DNA of 26,551 nucleotides. Origin: Verrucomicrobiota bacterium. Its GTDB lineage: Bacteria; Verrucomicrobiota; Verrucomicrobiae; Limisphaerales; UBA11358. This document shows positions 1 to 8,669 of this stretch, in pieces. The notes beneath the pieces were generated by a model. That model saw only the letters and a program-made list of their open reading frames with translations, was not told where the DNA came from and did no database searches. Both the position numbers and the translations under genes were made by a program. Within the stretch, counting starts at the first letter, position 1, and each line of letters starts with the position of its first letter. The stretch is taken from contig JACZKP010000169.1 in the NCBI GenBank assembly GCA_014860005.1, forward strand, positions 1-26,551, written 5' to 3'.

Positions 1-306
1 GGTTTGCACCGTCATCGGCGTAATCATGTTCCCGTTGCCGTCCACCATCGTCCATACGCCCAAAAAGTGGTTGATCGTGCCTTCGGCGTCATCCTCCCAG
101 CCGATAATCACGTGCCCGTTGTTGGCCATGTCCATGGACAATGCCTCGCTGCTGAAGTTGTTGATCCCGTTCGTGCCGTTGATCCAGCCCGTCGCCGTCT
201 TCGGCATCAAACCGGCCGTCTCCGGCGCGACGGGAAGCGTCTGCCCCGACGCTGAGATGGCACAGGCAGCCATCCCAATTGCCACGAGGGTTAGGTGGTT
301 TTTCAT
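1..306 (-). CDS. N-terminus of an exported protein of unknown function (cut by window edge)
   Basis: The frame opens at an ATG at 306 and runs without a stop to position 1, giving 102 residues of an incomplete protein. It starts with MKNH followed by a hydrophobic stretch ending in SASGQ, a convincing Sec signal peptide cleaved near residue 22. The mature part is rich in Gly, Asn and Asp and contains GHVIIGWEDDAEG around residues 66-78, which suggests a secreted beta-rich protein. I do not recognise the family. It points the same way as the polysaccharide lyase and CotH genes at 716-8060 but is separated from them by about 400 bases, so it need not be in their operon. The real stop lies outside the window. 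Confidence 0.6.
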   Translation of the reverse strand, partial: MKNHLTLVAIGMAACAISASGQTLPVAPETAGLMPKTATGWINGTNGINNFSSEALSMDMANNGHVIIGWEDDAEGTINHFLGVWTMVDGNGNMITPMTVQT

Positions 307-715
307 AATAGTGAACTAGGGTTTTTTATTTAGGGTATTTGGTTGGGTGGGAACGTTTGAGGTCCTTGGGTACTGCATGAGTCCAGAACGCGGGAACAAA
401 TGCTAAAGTTGGTCAACTGGGCCAACGCCATCAATCCGAACAGATTTTTCAAAAGCAACATTTGGTTCTGCGTTCGCAGAGAATTTGACTGGGCTCGAAG
501 CACTTCTAGAACAACCGTCACCCCGGAGGCAAGATAATTTTTTGGAGGAATTTTTGCGAAACGGTTTGTAGGCCCTGGCGAAGAAACCGGCGCAGCTTGC
601 GCGAGAGGCCTTTCCTGAACATTCCGCTGCCCAGCGGTATGGACATCCAATGGGTGCAAACCCGGCCTTCAGTTCAAGCTGATGCGGCAATGAACCAAGC
701 CATCAGGCGAAGGTA
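307..715. other. Intergenic stretch without a convincing gene
   Basis: This spacer lies between the start of the truncated exported protein and the end of the polysaccharide lyase gene. Short open frames exist on both strands, but they have no recognisable domain, signal peptide or ribosome binding site and have compositions like random GC-rich DNA. It presumably holds the promoter of the gene at 1-306 and the 3' end of the lyase transcript. I see no clear terminator hairpin with a T-tract. Confidence 0.4.
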
Positions 716-2647
716 TCATTCCTTCCACAGTGTCGCAGCGCGACGATACCGTTCCGTGGTAATCGCCGGCTTTGGCGGCGGACTCATTCCCACACCCAGA
801 TAAAAGCCCGGATGCGGAGGTTGGTTGTACGCCACGTTCTGCCACGCAACGGCCAGCCGATATTGCGGATCATGCATCAAGGTAACGAACCGATGTTCCG
901 TCGGGAGCGTGGTTGTGTAGATGCGAAGTTCGCGGTTGTCGCGCGTACGCCAGATCACCTCCTCGCGCCAGTCGCCGAAGAGGTCCGCACTCAAGCCGGG
1001 CGTGGACTTGGTGCCGTTGTTCGCGACGCAATCAATCGCTTCGAGCAAGGTGCGCTCCCGTCCGGCCTCCCAATCCCATTTCATGATGCGGTTGCCATCC
1101 AGCAATTCGCGCAGCAGGTCGCCATCCCACCACACGATAAAGTTGCACGAGCGCGGCGGGCGTTCGGAAATCAATTCGCCTTTGGCGTTGAACAAGCCGC
1201 GGATACCGCCGCCTGCCACCCACATCTCCGCGCCCCGGTGCCGCAGATCAATGTCCGCCGCGAGTGCGCGTCCCGGTCCTTCCCGCTGGCCCGGCGCGGT
1301 GGGTTTCTGCCAAAGAATTTCTCCCGTGTGCGCATCGCGCAAATACGCCCCCGCGTCATCCACGCGCTCTTGAATGTTGAGAATTTCCAGGCCGGGTCGT
1401 CCGGGATCGAAATCGGAAACGTGCAACGCATCACCGTGACCAAGGCCGGTCTTGTGCAGGCCGGTGCCGTCATCGTCAATCACACATGCGCCGTAAATGA
1501 TTTCATCCCGACCGTCGCCATCCACGTCGGCGACACTGAGGTTGTGATTCCCCTGGCCGCGATAAGCGCGGTTGCCCGGTGTGCCGTCGTCGCTGTCGAA
1601 GGTCCAGACATGACTGAGCTTGCCGTCGCGCCAATTCCACGCGGCGAGCACGCTGCGCGTGTAGTAACCGCGGCACATCACGAGGCTGGGACGTTTTCCA
1701 TCCAGATAGGCGATGCACGCGAGGTAACGTTCCGAACGGTTGCCATACTCGTCGCCCCAGAGTTCGCGCAGTTCGGCGCGGGTCGGGTTCGGTTTCGTGG
1801 GATGACGCGGGGGAATGTAATTCGTGGTGGCCAGCGCCGCGCCGGTCAGTCCGTCAAACACGCTGAGATACTCCGGCCCGTCCAGGATATGGCCGGCGTC
1901 ATTGACCCAGTTCGCTTCGGGATTCCCGATCACTTTCCCCGTTCCATCAACTGTCCCGTCGGCGGTTTTGCACGCGACCTCCGCGCGGCCATCGCCGTCG
2001 AGATCATAAACCATGAACTGCGTGTAATGCGCGCCTTCGCGGATGTTCCGGCCCAGGTTGATGGTCCAGAGTAATGTGCCATCCAGTTTATAGGCCTGAA
2101 GCACCGGTGCGCCCGTGAAGCCGCTTTGCGAATTGTCCCATCCACGCCCGGCCATGTGGATGACCAGTTCATACTCGCCGTCGCCATCCAGGTCGCCCAC
2201 GGAGATGTCATTGGGTGTGGTATTCGCCGGCGTTTGCAGCGGAACGGAAAGATAAGGCCGCGCGAGCGAGTTCGCCGGAATTACGAAGGCTCTGCCCGCC
2301 GCAAGCTCTTTCCCATTCACAAGCGGACGCACCTGATAGGAATTGGTTTGATTCACTTTGGACTGCGCGTCCACGAAATACGTAACGTTGCGGATGGGCT
2401 GCTCGTTGAGTTTTCGCGCTGGCTGATCGTTAGCCGAGCGATAGATATTGAAGGCCGTATCCTCCGGGTCTGTGGCCAACAACCGCCAACTGACGAACAC
2501 GCTCTCATTCTCCTGACGTAGGGCAACCACTCCACGATCCAGAAATTCCATCTGCCGCTGGGCGAGAGCGGTTGTCGCCAGAAGCATCAGCGCAAGCTGA
2601 CCGGACCAAACCGCCCACGCCACGAAGGATTTCAGCCAGTTCATCAT
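716..2647 (-). CDS. Rhamnogalacturonan lyase, polysaccharide lyase family 11
   Basis: This predicted secreted enzyme cleaves the rhamnose-galacturonate backbone of rhamnogalacturonan I by beta-elimination (family knowledge). The 643-residue length suits PL11 enzymes such as Bacillus YesW. A signal peptide (residues 1-29, ending TTALA|QRQ) is followed by an FN3-like N-terminal part and then a propeller-type domain marked by repeated calcium-binding loops, DLDGDGEYE, DLDGDGRAE and DVDGDGRDE, each resembling the PL11 DxDGDGxxE motif. It also has HMAGRGWDNSQSGF and CKTADGTVDG, typical of the family. Two ATGs stand in tandem; the first is 13 bases after the stop of the CotH-type gene upstream, with a GGTGA box before it, so the two are probably cotranscribed. 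The function is confident; whether the enzyme is endo- or exo-acting cannot be read from sequence. Confidence 0.9.
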   Translation of the reverse strand: MMNWLKSFVAWAVWSGQLALMLLATTALAQRQMEFLDRGVVALRQENESVFVSWRLLATDPEDTAFNIYRSANDQPARKLNEQPIRNVTYFVDAQSKVNQTNSYQVRPLVNGKELAAGRAFVIPANSLARPYLSVPLQTPANTTPNDISVGDLDGDGEYELVIHMAGRGWDNSQSGFTGAPVLQAYKLDGTLLWTINLGRNIREGAHYTQFMVYDLDGDGRAEVACKTADGTVDGTGKVIGNPEANWVNDAGHILDGPEYLSVFDGLTGAALATTNYIPPRHPTKPNPTRAELRELWGDEYGNRSERYLACIAYLDGKRPSLVMCRGYYTRSVLAAWNWRDGKLSHVWTFDSDDGTPGNRAYRGQGNHNLSVADVDGDGRDEIIYGACVIDDDGTGLHKTGLGHGDALHVSDFDPGRPGLEILNIQERVDDAGAYLRDAHTGEILWQKPTAPGQREGPGRALAADIDLRHRGAEMWVAGGGIRGLFNAKGELISERPPRSCNFIVWWDGDLLRELLDGNRIMKWDWEAGRERTLLEAIDCVANNGTKSTPGLSADLFGDWREEVIWRTRDNRELRIYTTTLPTEHRFVTLMHDPQYRLAVAWQNVAYNQPPHPGFYLGVGMSPPPKPAITTERYRRAATLWKE

Positions 2648-2660
2648 CGTTTCACCAGAG

Positions 2661-5600
2661 TCACGGCTGCATGGGTGTAACCAGCCGGTAAAATCGGTTG
2701 GTGAGCAGCGCGGTTGAATCCATCACCGCTTCGACACGATTGGTTTCCTGAGCGGGCGCATCAGTCAGCTTGAACCACACCGGGGCGCTTAGACTGTCCG
2801 AGTACAAAATGCTGTAAGTGCGGTTCGAGACGGCGAAGAACTGAAGCGCCACCAAGTTGGGTTGATCGCGAAAAGCATCCAGTCGCAGGTAACTTTCCGG
2901 ATCGTTGGGATGCGTGCCTGCTAGTAATTCCTGCCAATTGGTCATGCCGTCCGCATCCGGATCAGCATCGGCGTCGGGCACTTTCCAATTCGTGCCGTGC
3001 GTGAATTCCCACCCGTTGGGCAGGCCGTCGCCATCACTGTCGGCGGTTGGCGAGAAGTGACCTGGCGTCGGCGTAGCGGCCAGCCAGTTGATGGGGTCAT
3101 TGCCGAAGGCCAAGGCGGATACGCGTTGCAGCGAAGGCCCACTGCCGTCAGCCGCTGGCGGCCAAGGTGCGTCGTCGTTGTAACGCACTTCTTCGACGGT
3201 GACGTACGGCACGACGCCATCCGTAAGCCCGTCAGGCGCGTCCAATGCCAGGCGCTCACCGTCGTTGGCAAGGCGTCCGGAATATGGACCAAGGATTTGC
3301 ACGTCCGCGGGTACACTGTATTTCGCGCGGAACACGACTGGCTCAATCGGCACAAGCAATAACAATTCCGCCGGATCCAGCGTGATCCCGGCCGGGAAGG
3401 TGTAGCCGATTCCCCGGAAAATCCAAGTGTTGGTTGGGTATTCGAGATCGAAAAACGCCACCGATTCGTCGCTGATGTTGAGCAGTTCGACGAATTCATC
3501 GTCCTCTGACTCGGACGGGTGATAGTGAATCTCGTTCAGCACAATCGGCCCAACGCGTGGACCGATGTTGGGCGCGCCCAGAGTCACCGCCGATTGGGCG
3601 GGGAACAATTCGTCGCCCGCGCTGTTGATATGCCGACCGAAGCTCACGCCGTTGAAGGCGCCGCCAAACACGAAGCCGTGACTGTAGCCGGTCAGTTGTC
3701 CGTTTGTGGCCGAGAACACATAAACCGCCTCGCCAAGGGAACTGAACGCGAACGGCACATTGCCGTCCGTCCCCGTATTGAACTGGCTGTCGTCGAAGAA
3801 TACATAACCGCCCGCGGGCAATACGGTGCCATTGGGGATGCGATATTTCGTCGGCATCGTGGCGTCATCCGTGAGAAACCATCCGCTCAAGTCCACGTCC
3901 GCGCCGGTTGGGTTGTGCAACTCCACCGCATCGCGTTGCGGCAGGTCAGTGTGAGTGAGGACTTCATTCACCAGAATTGGCGGGATGACCGGCTCGGGAT
4001 CATCCGCACCGGGCGAACCGCCGGGCAAGGCGCTCGCCCGCCACTTGGCGCCGTTGTCCGGCGCTTGCGTCAAGCCGGGCTGCTTCGGCACCAGCGAGAA
4101 ACCGTGGCCATCCGGCGTCACCGGCCACGGCGCTGTCTCGTCGTAGGTGATCGAAAAAACATTGCCACCAAGCGGGAACGACAACGTGAGCGTTTCCCCG
4201 CTATTGTCCAACTGGCCGGTGTAAGTGCCATGCACAGGCACGCCGGGATATTTGACCGCGAACGCGGCGGCGTTGCGCGCAAGCACAATGAATTGACCCG
4301 GCAGCAACAGCGTGGGGTCGGGGAACGTGAACGTAATCCCCGCACTGAAGGTCAGGCCGGACAGATTGAGTGTGTTGGCACCAACGTTCTTTAACTCCAA
4401 AAACTCCAATTCATTGCCCGGAATCGCGTCCAGATCGGGCGGGTTGTACATGATCTCCGTGAGTGCCAGTTTGCTCAGGTCCTGGGGCGGCGTGAAGGTC
4501 GCTTCGACCAGCGCACTCCAGTTCGTGCCCGACAATACCCGCGCGCGGACAAGCACCGGCTGGTTGATCGGGATTGGAGTCTCGTAGGCCTGCGCGATGG
4601 GCGTGATTTCACCGGAGCCATAAACGCGCGGATCGGAACCATCGAGCGAAAAATAAATCACCCCGCTGGCGTGCGTCATGCCGAGATTGAATCCCGCCGG
4701 AACTTCACCGCCGAACTGGGAGAACTGCGGCGCTTCCAATCCAGGATACAAACTGGCTGAACGCAGGCGCGATATCGTGAGCGCGTTGAGGCCGGGAAAG
4801 AAGTTCGTATAAAGTTTGTGCAATTCCGGCACCCACCATTCATCACGGGTAAAGGTCTGGCCGTGGCCGGGATTCACCCCAATCGTGAATTCGCGGGCGT
4901 CGCCCCAGCGGGCGGATTCACCCACGATGGCGCGGTCAATCCGCGCGGCCAGCGACTGCATCCGGGCGATGTTGTTGCTGACCGCGAGCGCGCCAGTGTT
5001 AAAGAGATGTTTCTGCACGCGATCCCCAAACAGGCGGCGGAACTCCGGCAAGGCGCGCAGTTGCGAGTAAATCCGCGCCGGGGTGTTGTTGTTGTTCACG
5101 CCCACGCGGTTGCGGGTCACCAATTGGTCCAAGGCGACTTCCTGGTCCCACGCCAGGAAAATCCATTTCGTGGCGGGCAGACCCGTGAGCGGATTGGCGC
5201 GGCGATGCGCGGCATACCAGTTGTGCGACGGCCAGTCCTCCGCTTCGATGAGAAAGTGCAGCAGCATATAATCTATCAGGTTCTCCACGTCCACGAGTTG
5301 TGCGACGGCTTGATACGCGGCTTCAGAAGTGATGCCGGCATTGACCAGCGCCATCATCTCGTCCCAGTTGTCTTGCGTCCCATCCAGCAATTCGGAGAAA
5401 TCGCGCATAACGTCCCAGTCGGATTCCAGTCCGCCGAGGTGTTCGCTGAAGAAAGAGGCGTCAAGTCGCTCGGTGGGATTGTAGAGTCCCCAATACATAC
5501 CATTGACGTAGAGATGCACGAAGTCACCGCGGCCCGATAAATTCCCCATGTCGCGCAATGAATTCTTCGCCCACACATCGCGCAAGTAGAGTGAATCCTC

Positions 5601-8060
5601 GGGCCGGTAGCGCGTTCCCCTTCCGCCGGGAATCAAGGTCTGGTCCGAATAACGCGTCCCCCACGCATCGGTGAAACACGCGCGAAGGACAATGTTGTCG
5701 AACCGGCTCACGCCGCCAGCGAACCAGTCGTAATCAAGTTTCGAGGGTCCGTAGGCCGACTTGAACAACAGCCGGAACGCGTGTTTAGCCAGGCGATTGT
5801 TGTCGCGGCTGGCGTTGCCCTGCATCCGCACACCACAGTTGACTTGAAACTCGGAAGTGTTGTCGCCGTTGAACAACTCCACCGAAGCGGCGCGTTCCCA
5901 AAGAATCCCCGACCGCGTCGCGTCCACATAAATGCCGGTGGAAGGATGCCAGAACGTGTTGTGATCGCTGACGATCGAGAGCGTGGGAATCGCGCGCAGA
6001 TCGTTCGAGACGGTCATCCCGTAATTCGGATGATTCACCACGTTCGGATCCATTTCGTAATCGGCGGGATAACTGGCCTGCCAGACGGTCGGGTAGCCGG
6101 GTGGGTTGTTTGGTTGCTGGAGCACCTGGTTCAGAAACAAGTATGTGTGCGTTACCGGCACGCTGGGCACATGACCGGCCAGAAACGCCGCAGCCCGCAG
6201 AAATGTGTTGCCCGTCACGGAAACAGGCGTGGTATAGAGTGTGCCGTTCGTGGGCGAAGGCAGACTGCCGTTGGTGGTCCAATAAATCGAGGCGCTGGCT
6301 GTGGCCGAAGTGATCGCCACGGTGAACGGCATGTCGTAAAAGCCACGCGCCACGCTGAAGTCCGTGTCCGACACCAAACCGAGATAGCCTGAATCATTGA
6401 GTTCGCCAGGCGTTGCCGGGGTGAAGTAGCGCAGCAGTCGCGCACCGCTGACGACTCCCTCCAACTCCGGGGCGATCAGAAAATTGGCGTCGTTTGCGTT
6501 GTCGTTCATCCCATGAACCGCCAGCACGTTCTCGCCAACTACGAGCAGGCCCGGTGAGTTGGGAATATTGATTTCCTCCGGCACCAACGTTTCCACATCG
6601 GAACGCCCAACGGTCGCGGCGGAATTCCACTGCGGTGTTGCTGGCGCGTTGCGCGTTGCCACGAGTTGCCCGTTGAGATAAGCGACAAAACCGTCGTTGT
6701 AGCGAATGTGCAACCGAAGCAGGTCAAGCTCGCCGGGATTCGCCACCGCGAACGGAATGCGGATATAGGCCGAGGCGTTGTTGCTCAACATGAGTGCGGC
6801 GAGGCCATTGGCCGCCGGGACGGACGCCAGCGTCTCAACTTGCAGGGCGTTGAGGAACACCCCGAACGAACCATTGCTGGGTGGCACCCGACGGCCGGAA
6901 AGCACCACGACTCCGGTGTTGTCAGTCAGCGACTCGAAACTGAAGCGATATTGATCGTTCGATGTCGGCCAGTTGTTCCCGTTGAACGTGTAGGCATCTG
7001 CGACCAAAACCCCATTCGCAAACCAGTCAGCCACCCGGTCGCCGCCGCTGCCGGTGTCAAACGACCAAACCGTAAACCGATGCGCCAGATTGGGGGTCAA
7101 GCCGGTGAGCGTAATATCCAATCCGCCCGAGCCGGTGTCATCGCGGGAGAAAATAAAGTCGCGCAGGAGCAGCGATTCGGTGAGCGCACCGCTATTGACG
7201 GGTGTATCGCGCAAACGGTCGTCGTATCCGTACGGCGCCGTGTTGGAAACCGTGACGGTGATGTTGCCATAGGCCCGTGTGACGGCCTGCGTCTCGATGG
7301 CACTGGTGGAGATGTTTGAGTTGATGACGAAGGAGGTAAACCCGGGCTGGGTGGTTGTGGAGGCGTTCGCTCCGCGCTCGTTGACGTCCAGCGCCAGCAC
7401 CTGAGTCGGCACAGTGCCGACGGCGAAACCCACGGGTGTATTTGTGTTCCACCACGCCGAGTCGTCGAACACTCGTGCGGTCCAGTTCAGCCCCAACGCG
7501 CCGTCGGACGGCACCCACACCCGAGCGACGGCGCCGGTGGTAATGAGTGGCGTGACGAATGACGCAATGGACACCCCGTATGAGACGTTGCCCCGTTGCG
7601 GTGGAAATGCGGGCGCATACTCATGCGCGACCGTGACCCCATCCGGTTCGACCAGCGCCAGATATTCGCCCTCGCTGGTCAGTTCGAAATTGGTGTGCAG
7701 TTCGCGACCGGCCACCGCCCGGTTCTTGCCGGAGGCGAACACAATCAAATGGCTAAATGGTGGCAGATTTGTCGCCGGAAACGTCCATTTGGCTGGATCG
7801 TTGGAATTGTCCGTCAGATGCCAGCCCCCGAGATTCACCTCCGTGCCGGAAGTGTTGTGAATCTCAATCCAGTCAGGACTCTGGCCGTCTTCGTCCTGCA
7901 AGAAGCCGTTGTTGACCGCCATGAATTCACTGATCAGCAGCGCGCCGGAAACCTGGGGTGCGGCGCTGAAGACAAGTAATAGCAGAACACACATGCCGCC
8001 CAACGCAGCAAGCAGCCGAGGCTTTGTCGTGCCTTCTCCCACCCTGGTGCCCTTCTGCAT
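2661..8060 (-). CDS. Giant exported lamin-tail / CotH / chitobiase-C domain protein
   Basis: I place the start at the ATG at 8060, giving 1799 residues: it directly precedes a signal peptide (hydrophobic LLAALGGMCVLLLLVFSAA, cleaved near GALLISE), whereas the open frame upstream runs through repeat DNA to 8363. Visible order: lamin-tail domain ~41-150 (LLISEFMAVNN...DWIEIHN); beta-rich regions; chitobiase C-terminal-like domain ~565-640; CotH-like segment ~680-1050, including GVRMQGNASRDN and a WDQEV motif; a second chitobiase-C-like domain ~1115-1190 (YFSLDGSDPR); lamin-tail domains near ~1195-1310, ~1360-1460 and ~1500-1620; an Asp-rich thrombospondin-3-like calcium stretch (DSDGDGLPNGWE, DADADPDADGMTNWQE) ~1670-1715; and a beta-rich C-terminus. 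CotH domains can be secretory kinases in other bacteria, but activity here is unproven. It lies just upstream of the PL11 gene and may bind or display on polysaccharide. There is no obvious C-terminal sorting signal. Confidence 0.85.
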   Translation of the reverse strand: MQKGTRVGEGTTKPRLLAALGGMCVLLLLVFSAAPQVSGALLISEFMAVNNGFLQDEDGQSPDWIEIHNTSGTEVNLGGWHLTDNSNDPAKWTFPATNLPPFSHLIVFASGKNRAVAGRELHTNFELTSEGEYLALVEPDGVTVAHEYAPAFPPQRGNVSYGVSIASFVTPLITTGAVARVWVPSDGALGLNWTARVFDDSAWWNTNTPVGFAVGTVPTQVLALDVNERGANASTTTQPGFTSFVINSNISTSAIETQAVTRAYGNITVTVSNTAPYGYDDRLRDTPVNSGALTESLLLRDFIFSRDDTGSGGLDITLTGLTPNLAHRFTVWSFDTGSGGDRVADWFANGVLVADAYTFNGNNWPTSNDQYRFSFESLTDNTGVVVLSGRRVPPSNGSFGVFLNALQVETLASVPAANGLAALMLSNNASAYIRIPFAVANPGELDLLRLHIRYNDGFVAYLNGQLVATRNAPATPQWNSAATVGRSDVETLVPEEINIPNSPGLLVVGENVLAVHGMNDNANDANFLIAPELEGVVSGARLLRYFTPATPGELNDSGYLGLVSDTDFSVARGFYDMPFTVAITSATASASIYWTTNGSLPSPTNGTLYTTPVSVTGNTFLRAAAFLAGHVPSVPVTHTYLFLNQVLQQPNNPPGYPTVWQASYPADYEMDPNVVNHPNYGMTVSNDLRAIPTLSIVSDHNTFWHPSTGIYVDATRSGILWERAASVELFNGDNTSEFQVNCGVRMQGNASRDNNRLAKHAFRLLFKSAYGPSKLDYDWFAGGVSRFDNIVLRACFTDAWGTRYSDQTLIPGGRGTRYRPEDSLYLRDVWAKNSLRDMGNLSGRGDFVHLYVNGMYWGLYNPTERLDASFFSEHLGGLESDWDVMRDFSELLDGTQDNWDEMMALVNAGITSEAAYQAVAQLVDVENLIDYMLLHFLIEAEDWPSHNWYAAHRRANPLTGLPATKWIFLAWDQEVALDQLVTRNRVGVNNNNTPARIYSQLRALPEFRRLFGDRVQKHLFNTGALAVSNNIARMQSLAARIDRAIVGESARWGDAREFTIGVNPGHGQTFTRDEWWVPELHKLYTNFFPGLNALTISRLRSASLYPGLEAPQFSQFGGEVPAGFNLGMTHASGVIYFSLDGSDPRVYGSGEITPIAQAYETPIPINQPVLVRARVLSGTNWSALVEATFTPPQDLSKLALTEIMYNPPDLDAIPGNELEFLELKNVGANTLNLSGLTFSAGITFTFPDPTLLLPGQFIVLARNAAAFAVKYPGVPVHGTYTGQLDNSGETLTLSFPLGGNVFSITYDETAPWPVTPDGHGFSLVPKQPGLTQAPDNGAKWRASALPGGSPGADDPEPVIPPILVNEVLTHTDLPQRDAVELHNPTGADVDLSGWFLTDDATMPTKYRIPNGTVLPAGGYVFFDDSQFNTGTDGNVPFAFSSLGEAVYVFSATNGQLTGYSHGFVFGGAFNGVSFGRHINSAGDELFPAQSAVTLGAPNIGPRVGPIVLNEIHYHPSESEDDEFVELLNISDESVAFFDLEYPTNTWIFRGIGYTFPAGITLDPAELLLLVPIEPVVFRAKYSVPADVQILGPYSGRLANDGERLALDAPDGLTDGVVPYVTVEEVRYNDDAPWPPAADGSGPSLQRVSALAFGNDPINWLAATPTPGHFSPTADSDGDGLPNGWEFTHGTNWKVPDADADPDADGMTNWQELLAGTHPNDPESYLRLDAFRDQPNLVALQFFAVSNRTYSILYSDSLSAPVWFKLTDAPAQETNRVEAVMDSTALLTNRFYRLVTPMQP

Positions 8061-8081
8061 AGCTTCTTTGCAAACCACTTC

Positions 8082-8155
8082 AACCGCCGAGACGCGACGG
8101 ACGCGGAGAAAAGACCGCTTCCGAAAATCTCTGCGCTGATCGCGTCTCTGCGGTT
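8082..8155. repeat. Imperfect inverted repeat of the ACCGCAGAGACGC type
   Basis: A left arm at 8082-8097 (AACCGCCGAGACGCGA) and a right arm at 8140-8155 (TCGCGTCTCTGCGGTT) pair with one mismatch over 16 bases. Looser pairing continues inward (ACGCGGAGA against TCTCTGCGC). It ends 21 bases before the chosen CotH gene start, so it would lie in that transcript's 5' leader. The look is that of a dispersed intergenic repeat rather than coding sequence; its translation in the overlapping frame is very rich in Arg, Gln and Lys, unlike the protein that follows. Confidence 0.6.
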
Positions 8156-8238
8156 TCGGTCGGCCGTCTTTTTGGCTGCGGTGCTGCTGTGCGGCGTCCC
8201 TTGCAAGATTCTCCACATTCTCTGCGTTGTAATTAACC

Positions 8239-8258
8239 CGCGGACAAGGCTGTCCGCG
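8239..8258. repeat. Short perfect palindrome (REP-like)
   Basis: The sequence CGCGGACA-AGGC-TGTCCGCG is a perfect 8-base stem with a 4-base loop. It lies about 180 bases upstream of the CotH gene start in noncoding DNA. There is no T-tract on either side, so it is unlikely to be an intrinsic terminator. The compact GC palindrome next to the other dyad at 8082-8155 suggests a mobile or dispersed repeat family. Confidence 0.5.
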
Positions 8259-8446
8259 CTCCTCAGAGATCTTTGCTGGACGCGACAATCTTGAGAGATG
8301 ACACCGCAAGGAGTGCAAACCGCGGGTGAACCATAAGACTTGGGAAATTCTCTTGGCGATCATGCTTTACCCGCGTCAACGTCCCAGACTTCAGGCCAAA
8401 AAGCAAAAAGTTACTGTGGGAAAACAGGGCATGGCGGCACGCGCGA

Positions 8447-8659
8447 TCATTTCCGAAACAACCACAATAACAGCGTCAGCACCACGCTGATGATCAGGCA
8501 AGTCACCAACGGAAAGTGGAAGCTGAATTCGCCTTTCGTGTAATGGAGGTCACCGGGCAGACGGCCCAGCCAGCCCTTGCCCACGCCGGACCAGAGCAAC
8601 GCCCCGACGACCGCCGTCAGCGATCCCGCGACCACCAGCCATTTGCCAAGTTCACTCAT
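8447..8659 (-). CDS. DUF2905 family small membrane protein
   Basis: This 70-residue protein is recognised by its pattern: an N-terminal transmembrane helix (about residues 5-27), the conserved GRLPGDLHYTKGEFSFHFP segment (about 33-50), and a second transmembrane helix (51-68) ending LLWLFRK. These match the small DUF2905 family, whose biochemical function is unknown. I chose the ATG at 8659 because a longer frame to 8770 adds a basic, poorly matching extension that would overlap the ABC transporter gene. It starts 10 bases after the end of that gene and is probably the last gene of its operon. Confidence 0.85.
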   Translation of the reverse strand: MSELGKWLVVAGSLTAVVGALLWSGVGKGWLGRLPGDLHYTKGEFSFHFPLVTCLIISVVLTLLLWLFRK

Positions 8660-8669
8660 CAGGCAAAGT

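Larger units (their letters stand above)
8061..8446. other. Spacer upstream of the CotH-type gene
   Basis: About 385 bases lie between the start of the giant exported protein and the end of the DUF2905 gene on the same strand. It contains the two dyads at 8082-8155 and 8239-8258. The open frame that extends the giant gene into it has no signal-peptide logic. A promoter for the CotH-PL11 pair is expected here, but I cannot pick a -10/-35 pair with confidence. Confidence 0.4.

Noticed and set aside
330..690. Small minus-strand open frames in the left spacer
   Set aside because: No ribosome binding site, domain or signal peptide; overlapping frames look equally plausible, so none is convincing.
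812..2074. 420-residue plus-strand open frame opposite the PL11 lyase
   Set aside because: It is the complement of a strong, recognisable gene; its translation is full of His, Arg and Val without any domain, the usual shadow in GC-rich DNA.
3519..4394. 291-residue plus-strand open frame opposite the giant CotH gene
   Set aside because: Antisense to a lamin-tail coding segment; Arg-rich without domain or signal.
8061..8363. N-terminal extension of the CotH gene to 8363
   Set aside because: It would put 101 Arg/Gln-rich residues, encoded partly by a repeat, in front of a good signal peptide; the start at 8060 fits better.
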